From Clostridia bacterium (GTDB lineage: Bacteria > Bacillota > Clostridia > Oscillospirales > Acutalibacteraceae), in NCBI GenBank assembly GCA_024404015.1, contig JAKSQQ010000010.1:1-33153 (forward strand): a stretch of DNA of 33,153 nucleotides. The letters are read 5' to 3'. Made by a program: the position numbers and the translations under genes. The notes under the pieces are model-generated. The model searched no databases and was not told the origin of the DNA. It saw only the letters and a program-made list of their open reading frames with translations. Shown here in pieces: positions 25,053 through 32,015 of the stretch; the first letter of the stretch is position 1, and each line of letters starts with the position of its first letter.

Positions 25053-26333
25053 TCAGTTAATGCTTCCGGATATTTTGCCCGACTGCATACCGTATGCGTT
25101 TTCTGCGCAGACGTAAGCGTTAAACGCTTCCTTATCAACGGTGAATTCAACCGTTTTATCTTCGTTTACTGACCAGTAGTTGTTGATTTTATATCCCGAA
25201 TATACCGTTTTGCCGCTTTCGTCCGTCAGCTTGATTCTGTAAAGGAATACGGGCATTCCGTCGGTTGAAACAGCGGCAGGGAAGGAGATAGTTGTTTTTC
25301 CGTCGTTGCATTTTACTTTTACTGAAGCGGATTTTGAAAATTCCGGCTCGGAGGAAAGTGCTTTCTGATTTTTAACCGTAAAGGGATGGGAAGCAATATC
25401 CGTAATATCCGTCAGCAGATAGTCGCAGAGCCACGCTCTGTTGTTTACGTCAAATCCTCTCAGACGCACGTTGTTATCCTTGTCAACCTCGATTATCCAT
25501 GCCTGGGGACAGTCATAGCATCCCTCGGGATGTACCGTTCTGTCTGTGCCTACCGTAAATTCAAGGTAATGCATTGAACCCGTGCCGATTGCGGTAAAAG
25601 TACCCTGCCAGATTGAACGGGGATCGTTTACGGGATAGTGTGAGTGACCCGAAATGTCAATTACCTGAGGATATGCGGCAAGAATATCGCTGAAATATAC
25701 TTGGCCCCAACCCTCGCTGATTGTTTTGGAACCGTATACCGTATCCGCAACATGCTCGTGATGTGCAACGAAAATGGGCTTCTCCGGGTCGTCGGCAGAT
25801 GCTTCTTCAAGCTGCTTGCGAAGCCATGCCCTCTGGGATAAGTCGTATCTTACGTTTTCCTTTTCCGAAGTGGAAATGCAGATAAAATGGAACCCGTTTA
25901 TTACAATGTGAAAATCGGAATCCTTGCCTGTAAGTCCTTCAACGAAGCCGAGGGCTTTTTCTTTTCCCGCATAGCCGTCGTGATTTTTGGCTACCAGTGC
26001 AAGTATTTCCGTTTCGTCCTTTACAACATCTTTTATTCCCTTGTCTGCGGCTTCAAACTGTTCTTCTGTACCGCTGTTGGTAATGTCACCTGCAAAAAGC
26101 ACGGCATCAAGCTTTGAGTAGCCCCCGTCAGTAAGACCGTAAGCGAAGTCAACCGCATTTCTGATTCTGTCCAGCTTCTTGTCCTCGGCACCGTCAATGT
26201 GGGTGTCACTGCAGGCAAAGAAACGTAAGACCGGCTGAAAATCTTTCGGCTCTTTCTTGGGAATGACGTTGGCCGAAAGGGTTGCCGAAAGGAAAGTAAT
26301 CAATGCCGTAATGAGTGCAATAAATGATTTCAT
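25053..26333 (-). CDS. Secreted calcineurin-like metallophosphoesterase with a C-terminal beta-sandwich
   Basis: Predicted extracellular metal-dependent phosphoesterase; the substrate is unknown. ATG 26333 has AAGGAG upstream. Residues 1-22 form a signal peptide (FIALITALITFLSATLSA). The catalytic motifs are SDTH (D43, H45), AGD (D83), KNHD (N117, H118), AHHEH and SGHSH. The usual Gly before Asn-His-Asp is Lys here. After about residue 320 a region without catalytic motifs (KSASVKVKCNDGKTTISFP, then YRIKLTDESGKTVYSGYKI) looks like a fibronectin III-type domain, as in purple acid phosphatase relatives. The length is 426 residues. It lies 30 nt downstream of rarA with no promoter between, so it is probably co-transcribed. 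Confidence 0.88.
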   Translation of the reverse strand: MKSFIALITALITFLSATLSANVIPKKEPKDFQPVLRFFACSDTHIDGAEDKKLDRIRNAVDFAYGLTDGGYSKLDAVLFAGDITNSGTEEQFEAADKGIKDVVKDETEILALVAKNHDGYAGKEKALGFVEGLTGKDSDFHIVINGFHFICISTSEKENVRYDLSQRAWLRKQLEEASADDPEKPIFVAHHEHVADTVYGSKTISEGWGQVYFSDILAAYPQVIDISGHSHYPVNDPRSIWQGTFTAIGTGSMHYLEFTVGTDRTVHPEGCYDCPQAWIIEVDKDNNVRLRGFDVNNRAWLCDYLLTDITDIASHPFTVKNQKALSSEPEFSKSASVKVKCNDGKTTISFPAAVSTDGMPVFLYRIKLTDESGKTVYSGYKINNYWSVNEDKTVEFTVDKEAFNAYVCAENAYGMQSGKISGSIN

Positions 26334-26363
26334 ATTTATATCTCCTTCATGCTTTTTCAGACT

Positions 26364-27626
26364 TTATTTCTTGATTTTTGACCAGTATTCCTTCGCCGCC
26401 TGCTCCATTTTGTTGTCACCGTATTCATAGTATTTTCTGTCCTTGATAGCATCGGGAAGATACTGCTGTTTTACCCAGTGACCTTCAAACGAATGGGCGT
26501 ACTGATAATTCTGCCCGGGAGCTTCGTTATCCGCACCATCGTAATGCTTATTCTGAAGTTGGCGGGGGATAGGACCTGTCTTGCCCTTTTGCACGTCGCT
26601 CATGGCTGAGTTAATGGCGTTGTATGCACTGTTTGATTTCGGAGAGGTGCATACGAGTACTACTGCGTCTGCAAGGGGAATTCTCGCTTCGGGAAGTCCC
26701 AGCATCTGTGCCGCATCAATTGCCGCTTTTACTATGGGAATAATCTGAGGATAGGCAAGACCTACGTCTTCACACGCGCAGACCATAAGACGTCTGCAGG
26801 CAGAGGGTAAATCGCCTGCTTCAAGAAGCCGTGCAAGGTAATGAACGGCGGCATCCGGGTCGGAGCCCCTCATGGATTTCTGATAAGCGGAAATAATATC
26901 GTAATGCTCATCGGAATCCTTATCGTAACGCATGGAGCTTTTTTGCGTAAGCGAAACCGCATTTTCAAGCGAAACGAAACGCTTTTCCTCCTGCTTTACG
27001 GAGCTTAATGCGCAAAGCTCAACGCTGTTAAGTGATTTTCTGACGTCACCTGCGCAGGCGGTGGCGATATGTTCAATAACGCCGTCCTCTATTTCGTATT
27101 CCTCGTTTCGTTCCTTTGCCATAAATTCAAAGCCACGCACAATGACCTTCTTTACGTCATCGGGTGTAACGCTCTTGAATTCAAACACGGTGGAACGGCT
27201 CAGAATTGCGGAATATACATAAAAATACGGATTTTCCGTAGTTGATGCAATCAAAGTGATTCTGCCGTTTTCAATGTATTCAAGCAGAGTCTGCTGCTGT
27301 TTTTTATTGAAATACTTAATTTCATCAAGATACAGCAGTATTCCGTTTGCGGCGGCAAGTGTATCAAGCTGAGCTACCACGTCCTTGATATCAGCCGTAC
27401 CTGCGGTAGTGCCGTTGAGCTTGACAAGGTATCTGTCCGTCTGCTTTGCAATGATATTTGCAAGGGTGGTTTTTCCCACACCGGGAGGACCGTAAAATAC
27501 CATGTTGGGCAGTTCGCCGGATTCAATTATATTTCTCAGGGGTTTTCCCTGACCTATCAGATGCTCCTGACCTGCCATATCGTCTATGGTTTTCGGTCTG
27601 AGTCTGTCGGCAAGAGGAGAGGACAT
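26364..27626 (-). CDS. rarA: Replication-associated recombination protein A (RarA/MgsA AAA+ ATPase)
   Basis: AAA+ ATPase related to clamp loaders and RuvB that acts at stalled replication forks. ATG 27626 is preceded by AAGGA. The protein is 420 residues, normal for RarA. Motifs: Walker A GPPGVGKTT (46-54), Walker B LLYLDEIKYFNKKQQ, sensor 1 ASTTENP and the arginine-finger region SAILSRS. The C-terminal MgsA tetramerisation domain has RRLMVCACEDVGLA and ends with GHWVKQQYLPD. In most RarA proteins Walker B reads DEIHRF; here it is DEIKYF, which I believe is a common clostridial variant. It has its own strong promoter, divergent from ctsR, and a secreted phosphoesterase follows it. Confidence 0.95.
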   Translation of the reverse strand: MSSPLADRLRPKTIDDMAGQEHLIGQGKPLRNIIESGELPNMVFYGPPGVGKTTLANIIAKQTDRYLVKLNGTTAGTADIKDVVAQLDTLAAANGILLYLDEIKYFNKKQQQTLLEYIENGRITLIASTTENPYFYVYSAILSRSTVFEFKSVTPDDVKKVIVRGFEFMAKERNEEYEIEDGVIEHIATACAGDVRKSLNSVELCALSSVKQEEKRFVSLENAVSLTQKSSMRYDKDSDEHYDIISAYQKSMRGSDPDAAVHYLARLLEAGDLPSACRRLMVCACEDVGLAYPQIIPIVKAAIDAAQMLGLPEARIPLADAVVLVCTSPKSNSAYNAINSAMSDVQKGKTGPIPRQLQNKHYDGADNEAPGQNYQYAHSFEGHWVKQQYLPDAIKDRKYYEYGDNKMEQAAKEYWSKIKK

Positions 27627-27702
27627 ATCTGTTCCTTCTTTCCGTTAACACTTTGGGGATGAGAGGAATCCACCCATCCGCTGTTATATAATTATTTACA
27701 TA

Positions 27703-27731
27703 ATATTACCACAAATTCAGCCCTTTTGCAA
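27703..27731 (-). promoter_or_regulatory. Promoter of rarA
   Basis: Minus strand: TTGCAA (27726-27731), a 17-bp spacer and TAATAT (27703-27708). It leaves a leader of about 70 nt before ATG 27626. Confidence 0.8.
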
Positions 27732-27739
27732 TAAATATG

Positions 27740-27783
27740 AAAATTTGAGAAAAAGTGAGAAAACAAGAGAAAAAACGAGAAAA
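27740..27783 (+). repeat. Phased A-tracts (10-bp period), likely curved DNA
   Basis: Four GAGAAAA units begin at exactly 27747, 27757, 27767 and 27777, and a fifth A-run (27740-27743) keeps the same phase. Runs of 4-6 A spaced at one helical turn are the standard cause of intrinsic bending. The block lies between the rarA and ctsR promoters, about 80-125 bp upstream of the predicted ctsR start. Confidence 0.75.
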
Positions 27784-27812
27784 CAAGACGATACAATACT
27801 TTTTCGGCAAAG

Positions 27813-27829
27813 TTTGACCAAAACTGACC
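27813..27829 (-). promoter_or_regulatory. CtsR operator box 1
   Basis: Read on the minus strand: GGTCAGT, 3 nt, GGTCAAA. This is the tandem-heptad CtsR operator (consensus RGTCAAA-N3-RGTCAAA), upstream of the ctsR -35 box. Confidence 0.85.
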
Positions 27830-27830
27830 T

Positions 27831-27859
27831 TTGCATTTTTGACCTTTACTGACTATAAT
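27831..27859 (+). promoter_or_regulatory. Promoter of the ctsR operon
   Basis: TTGCAT (27831-27836), a 17-bp spacer and a perfect TATAAT (27854-27859). Operator box 2 fills the spacer and touches the first base of the -10, so bound CtsR would block polymerase. Confidence 0.87.
27838..27854 (-). promoter_or_regulatory. CtsR operator box 2
   Basis: Minus strand: AGTCAGT, 3 nt, GGTCAAA, lying between the -35 and -10 elements of the ctsR promoter. Confidence 0.85.
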
Positions 27860-27869
27860 GCAGACGTAA

Positions 27870-27886
27870 GGTCAGAGAAAGTCAAA
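27870..27886 (+). promoter_or_regulatory. CtsR operator box 3
   Basis: Plus strand: GGTCAGA, 3 nt, AGTCAAA, just after the predicted transcription start (about 27866) and directly before the ctsR ribosome site. Confidence 0.87.
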
Positions 27887-27899
27887 AAGAGGTGAATAT

Positions 27900-28355
27900 A
27901 TGAGTATAAGCAATGACATTACCCGTATGATTATGCAGATGATGGAAACCGACGGCTCTGCCGAAATCAAAAGAAACGATTTCGCACAGGAGTTGGGTTG
28001 CGTTCCCAGCCAGATAAACTATGTTATATCCTCAAGATTTACTCCCGAGCACGGTTACATAGTGGAGAGTCGCAGAGGCGGGGGAGGATATATAAGGATT
28101 ACCCGTATCGTTACGGATAAATCTTCAGCCATAATGCACCTTATAAACTCAATCGGAAGCGAAATAGATTCTCTGACCTGCAGAAGCCACATTATGAATC
28201 TCTATAATGCGGATATGATTGACTCATTAAGTGCACGGCTTATGCTTGCGGCAACAGACGATGCTTCATTCAGAACCATCCCTCCTTCAATGAGGGACGG
28301 ATTGAGAGCGTCAATACTTAAACAATGCTTACTTGTAAAAGGAAAGGATGATTGA
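27900..28355 (+). CDS. ctsR: CtsR, repressor of class III heat-shock genes
   Basis: Dimeric winged-helix repressor that shuts off clp protease and chaperone genes until heat or protein stress releases it. It has 151 residues, normal for the family. The N-terminal helix-turn-helix spans about 20-50 (FAQELGCVPSQINYVISSRF), and the wing RGGGGYIRI (59-67) is the family signature; its Arg is the residue known to be phosphorylated by McsB in Geobacillus. The C-terminal half forms the McsB/ClpC-responsive domain (DSLSARLML). ATG 27900 has AGAGG 7 nt upstream. Three CtsR boxes cover its own promoter, so it is autoregulated. mcsA follows 2 nt after the stop. Confidence 0.97.
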   Translation: MSISNDITRMIMQMMETDGSAEIKRNDFAQELGCVPSQINYVISSRFTPEHGYIVESRRGGGGYIRITRIVTDKSSAIMHLINSIGSEIDSLTCRSHIMNLYNADMIDSLSARLMLAATDDASFRTIPPSMRDGLRASILKQCLLVKGKDD

Positions 28356-28357
28356 TT

Positions 28358-28873
28358 ATGTTATGTCAGAACTGTGAAAGAAACGAAGCCACTACTCATA
28401 TCAAGCAGATTGTCAACGGCGATATGACAGAGAGCCACCTTTGCTCTGCCTGCGCAAATCATCTGGGTTATACCGATATGTTCTCCGGCTTTGACCTTAA
28501 TATATCTGAATTTTTCAGCGGACTTCTGGGAGATATGCTTCCCACACTTATGCCCGATAACGTAAAAAGATGTGAGAAGTGCGGATGCTCCTTTGATGAT
28601 ATAGTCCGTGAGGGTAAGGTGGGATGTGCCGAATGTTACAGAACCTTCTATACACGTCTTCAGCCCTCAATTCAGAGAATTCACGGTAAAATCAAGCATA
28701 TCGGAAAAATCGGTTCAGGCCGCTCCGAAGAGAAAAAGACGGAAACAAACGAAGAAAAGATTGAAAAATTAAAGGCAAAAATGGATGAGGCGGTAAAGAT
28801 TCAGGATTTTGAATCCGCCGCTCATTTCAGAGACGAAATCAAGGCATTGGAAGGAGGAAAAAACGATGAATAA
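28358..28873 (+). CDS. mcsA: McsA, zinc-finger activator of the McsB arginine kinase
   Basis: Adaptor that binds and activates McsB and links it to CtsR and ClpC in stress control. The start ATG 28358 gives 171 residues. The four CxxC pairs are intact: C3/C6, C29/C32, C72/C75 and C90/C93, enough for two zinc sites. The C-terminal UVR (UvrB/UvrC) motif lies at about 131-165 (EKLKAKMDEAVKIQDFESAA). It lies 2 nt after ctsR and overlaps mcsB by 8 nt, which indicates translational coupling. Confidence 0.96.
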   Translation: MLCQNCERNEATTHIKQIVNGDMTESHLCSACANHLGYTDMFSGFDLNISEFFSGLLGDMLPTLMPDNVKRCEKCGCSFDDIVREGKVGCAECYRTFYTRLQPSIQRIHGKIKHIGKIGSGRSEEKKTETNEEKIEKLKAKMDEAVKIQDFESAAHFRDEIKALEGGKNDE

Positions 28874-29876
28874 ATGGTACGGAGAAAAGGGTGATAACGG
28901 CTCAATCGTGCTTTCTACGAGAATCCGTCTTGCCCGTAATATTGAAGAATATCCCTTCCCCTCACGCCTTGACGTTGAGGGAAAAAACAAAGTAAACGAG
29001 CTTGTAAAGAGTGTAGTATTTGAGAATGACCCCGACAACAGCTTTTCCTATATGGAAATGAAGGATTTGTCAAGAACTCAGGCGGTTTCCCTTGCTGAAA
29101 GGCACGTAATCAGCCCCGAATTTGCTTCCTGCAAAGAGGGAACGGCACTTATTCTTTCCTCCGATGAAAGCGTAAGCGTCATGCTTTGCGAGGAGGACCA
29201 TATCCGTCTTCAGGTTATGAAAAGCGGACTTGCCCTTGAGGAGGCCTTTGCCAAGGCGGATGCCATAGATTCCGTTCTTGACGAAAAACTGAAATACGCC
29301 TTTGACGAAAGAATCGGTTATATGACAAGCTGTCCCACAAATCTCGGTACTGCCATGAGAGCGTCGGTTTATCTTCATCTTCCCGCCCTCACCGCCTGCG
29401 GTCAGATTTCAGCCATTTCAAATACCGTATCAAGTCTTGGTATTTCCATTACGGGTGCATACGGCAGCAGACATCAGCCCCTTGGCGATATTTATCAGGT
29501 CAGCAACAGAATCACACTCGGAATAACCGAGGAAACAGCCATTGCAAATCTTAAGTCCATAGTCCTCCAGCTTATCAACCAGGAAAAGAATGCCGCCGAG
29601 CGTGAACTTAAAAATCCCGCTATGGAGGATAAACTTTTCAGAGCGGTCGGTCTTCTTTCAAACGCAAGACTTGTGAATATCGGTGAATTTATGGAGCTTA
29701 TCAGTTACGTAAGAATGGGTGCCGTCAACGGTATTCTTGATATCCCCGTGGAAAAAATCAACGAGCTGATTTATGATGTTCAGCCCGCCACCGTTTCCGT
29801 CATGAACGAGGATATAAATTCCGCTTCCGCAAGAGATTCAAAGAGAGCCGAAATGTGCAGGGAAGCCCTCAAATAA
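28866..29876 (+). CDS. mcsB: McsB, protein arginine kinase
   Basis: Phosphagen-kinase-fold enzyme that phosphorylates arginine in proteins, including CtsR, and so marks substrates for ClpCP. ATG 28866 follows GGAGG; an in-frame ATG at 28809 lies inside mcsA without a ribosome site. The protein is 336 residues, slightly shorter than B. subtilis McsB (363). The ATP-site signature STRIRLARN is at 17-25, and the conserved CPTNLGTAMRASVYLHLPAL is present with its Cys. The pArg-sensing motif RDSKRA (R-D-x-x-R-A) is at 323-328. In most Firmicutes clpC comes next; here a membrane phosphoesterase follows after 32 nt. Confidence 0.96.
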   Translation: MNKWYGEKGDNGSIVLSTRIRLARNIEEYPFPSRLDVEGKNKVNELVKSVVFENDPDNSFSYMEMKDLSRTQAVSLAERHVISPEFASCKEGTALILSSDESVSVMLCEEDHIRLQVMKSGLALEEAFAKADAIDSVLDEKLKYAFDERIGYMTSCPTNLGTAMRASVYLHLPALTACGQISAISNTVSSLGISITGAYGSRHQPLGDIYQVSNRITLGITEETAIANLKSIVLQLINQEKNAAERELKNPAMEDKLFRAVGLLSNARLVNIGEFMELISYVRMGAVNGILDIPVEKINELIYDVQPATVSVMNEDINSASARDSKRAEMCREALK

Positions 29877-29908
29877 ACAAAAAACTTGCCTTGATGTGAG
29901 GTTACGAT

Positions 29909-30997
29909 ATGGATTCAATTACTCTGTTTTTTGTAATGGCATTCGCAGCCGAAGTAATAATCACCGCAATTCAGCTCATTTTTACGAGAAAAGAATTAAA
30001 AAACAGTGTGCGGCTTGGTCTTGCCGCAGGTAAGCTTCTGCTTGCAATCGTGTTCGGTCTGCTTGTACTTGCGGGACCCACGGCGTTGAGACCCGTTCAG
30101 CTTGAAATGACTGCACTTTATGCGGTTATGCTTCCGGAGGCGGTCATTCAGCTTGTATTTGCAATCGTAACGGCCGTTACAAAGAAAAAGCCCCCCTTCG
30201 GACTCGTAAAAGCGGTATGCTTTGTCGGTGTAATCGCATTCGTTGTAACGGGTATGATAAACAGTCAGAGAATCACGCCGGATTATCACACCTGTTCGTC
30301 GGACAAAATCAATCACCGGCATACCTTCGTTTACCTTGCGGATCTGCATTACGGCGGAGCTCAGAGAGAGAAGTATGTTAAGCTTGCCATTGATGAAATC
30401 AAAAAGTTGGATCCGGATTTCATCCTTCTCGGCGGTGATATCACAGACGATTTCACTGCTGAAGAGCAGGTTGAGGACTTATACGGATATATTGCCGACG
30501 GCTATGATAAGCCGATATATTTTACCTACGGCAACCACGACAGACCTCTCAATACAAAGAATTACGACGGCAAGTATCTGAAAAAGGTGCTTGATAAAAA
30601 CGGAATAATAATCCTTGACGATAAATTCGTCTGCATATCCGAGGACCTTGAAATTCTCGGCAGGGAGGATATGAGTGAAAAGGATAAGCGGCTTGATACC
30701 GATAAGCTGAAGAATGCCATTCCCGACCATTATCTTGTGATTGCGGACCATCAGCCGGGCGGAATCAAAGAAAATCTTTCCCTTAAGCCCGATCTTCAGC
30801 TTTCCGGTCATACCCATGCAGGTCAGCTTTTCCCCCTTCGTGTATTCTATGACCTTTTCATTTCAAAATCCTGCGGCGAAAAACAGTATGATGATACACT
30901 TCTGTATGTTTCTCCCGGATTTTCCTGCTGGCGTTTCCCCTTCAGAACAGAGGCAAGCTGCCATTATGAGGTCTTCACCCTCACACCCGAAAAGTAA
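29909..30997 (+). CDS. Membrane-bound metallophosphoesterase (YkuE/YaeI-like) in the ctsR operon
   Basis: Predicted phosphoesterase with an N-terminal membrane domain of about four helices (residues 1-25, 36-57, 65-90 and 98-117) and a catalytic domain from about 135. Motifs: ADLHYGG (D145, H147), GGDITDD (D177), GNHD (N209, H210), ADHQP and SGHTHAGQLFP. This set matches the YkuE/YaeI type, some members of which act on lipid-linked substrates such as UDP-diacylglucosamine; the substrate here is unknown. The length is 362 residues. ATG 29909 is preceded by TGAGG, 32 nt after the mcsB stop, with no terminator or promoter visible in the gap. It should therefore be under CtsR control. A strong terminator follows. 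Confidence 0.88.
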   Translation: MDSITLFFVMAFAAEVIITAIQLIFTRKELKNSVRLGLAAGKLLLAIVFGLLVLAGPTALRPVQLEMTALYAVMLPEAVIQLVFAIVTAVTKKKPPFGLVKAVCFVGVIAFVVTGMINSQRITPDYHTCSSDKINHRHTFVYLADLHYGGAQREKYVKLAIDEIKKLDPDFILLGGDITDDFTAEEQVEDLYGYIADGYDKPIYFTYGNHDRPLNTKNYDGKYLKKVLDKNGIIILDDKFVCISEDLEILGREDMSEKDKRLDTDKLKNAIPDHYLVIADHQPGGIKENLSLKPDLQLSGHTHAGQLFPLRVFYDLFISKSCGEKQYDDTLLYVSPGFSCWRFPFRTEASCHYEVFTLTPEK

Positions 30998-31009
30998 ACA
31001 GACATAAAT

Positions 31010-31038
31010 AAAAAAGGCAGGGACTTCCTGCCTTTTTT
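31010..31038. terminator. Bidirectional terminator between the ctsR operon and the GH16 gene
   Basis: Six A, stem GGCAGG (31016-31021) with CCTGCC (31027-31032), loop GACTT, then six T. It is symmetric, so it stops the ctsR operon on the plus strand and the GH16 gene on the minus strand. Confidence 0.93.
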
Positions 31039-31048
31039 GCTTTATTTT

Positions 31049-31975
31049 TCAGTTTTTAGTGTAAACCCTTACGTAGTCAACCGTGAAGCTTGCGGGGAAT
31101 GCACTTTCGGGATTGTCAAGCACTTCGGGATGCTCCTGACCGTCAAGTTTCACCTGACAGGTGAGCAGCATAAATGCGGGGTCGGAGGTAGCGCCGTTTG
31201 TTGACCTGCCGGATTCCTTGCCGTCAATATAAAAGATGAATTCTTCTTCGGTCCAGAGTACGCCGTAGGTGACGTATTCGTTATATATGTCTTTATTGAC
31301 ACGGTACTTACCTACGATTTCACTCTGAAATCTGCCTTCCTCGGGCAGCCATTTGTGTAAGGTATGTAACGTGCTGTTTGCAAAATCCATGCCGTAATTG
31401 AATGATTCCATGACGTCAATTTCCGTGTATCCGGTATCGGGACCCTTCAGGCGGTCCTTCTGACCTTTTGTCATCATCCAGAAAGCCGACCACATACCCT
31501 TTGCGGCAGGGGCCTTGCATCGGCATTCGTAGTAACATCCGAGTTGGAAATTACTGTATGCATCCGTGTTTTCAATACCGTAGGTGTACCAACCGGGTCC
31601 CTGACTGCCGTCTTCAAGATACTTTGTGGAAATAATCATGTTGTTTCCGTCAAAGGACACCATGCTTTCGTCAAAGATTTCACCGGTACCCAGAGCGGGG
31701 CAAATCTGCCATACGTCTTTATCAAGACTGTCGCCGTTGAATTCATCGCTGAAAACGATTGAGTAATCGTTTAAATCAATTTCGTCACCGATAATGGGGC
31801 CGGGATTGTCAAATACAATGACTCCGAGAAGCTGAAAAATCGCAAGTATTGATGCAAAAAAGCCCTTGATTTTTCCCGTAAAAAACAGGGAGGGAAGCTT
31901 TTTGAATACTACGGGGATTGCGTTAAGTGCGGACATTTGTCGTACCGCAAGCTTTGCAAGCAGAGATTTGAACAT
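31049..31975 (-). CDS. Glycoside hydrolase family 16 (beta-glucanase/laminarinase type), membrane-anchored
   Basis: Predicted endo-acting beta-glucanase that cuts beta-1,3 or beta-1,3-1,4 glucans outside the cell. The GH16 catalytic motif is TEIDVMESF, with nucleophile E185, assisting D187 and acid/base E190. Other GH16 marks are VFSDEFNGDSLDKDVW at the start of the fold, MWSAFWMM before the active site and a C-terminal FTVDYVRVY strand. The first 55 or so residues carry a hydrophobic helix (ILAIFQLLGVIVF, about 43-55) after a basic stretch, acting as a signal anchor. The length is 308 residues. ATG 31975 follows GGAG. It lies 40 nt downstream of a phosphoesterase gene and is probably in its operon. 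Confidence 0.9.
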   Translation of the reverse strand: MFKSLLAKLAVRQMSALNAIPVVFKKLPSLFFTGKIKGFFASILAIFQLLGVIVFDNPGPIIGDEIDLNDYSIVFSDEFNGDSLDKDVWQICPALGTGEIFDESMVSFDGNNMIISTKYLEDGSQGPGWYTYGIENTDAYSNFQLGCYYECRCKAPAAKGMWSAFWMMTKGQKDRLKGPDTGYTEIDVMESFNYGMDFANSTLHTLHKWLPEEGRFQSEIVGKYRVNKDIYNEYVTYGVLWTEEEFIFYIDGKESGRSTNGATSDPAFMLLTCQVKLDGQEHPEVLDNPESAFPASFTVDYVRVYTKN

Positions 31976-32015
31976 TTTTTTCTCCTTTTATATGTTATTT
32001 ATCTGTTTGTATGTG

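Noticed and set aside
24576..25172. A 198-residue plus-strand frame
   Set aside because: It is antisense to the DUF1292 gene and to part of the phosphoesterase gene, with Phe/Cys-rich, non-protein-like composition and no ribosome site.
27740..27783. CRISPR-like array from the regular GAGAAAA units
   Set aside because: The repeat is 7 nt with 3-nt gaps; it fits phased A-tracts, not repeats and spacers.
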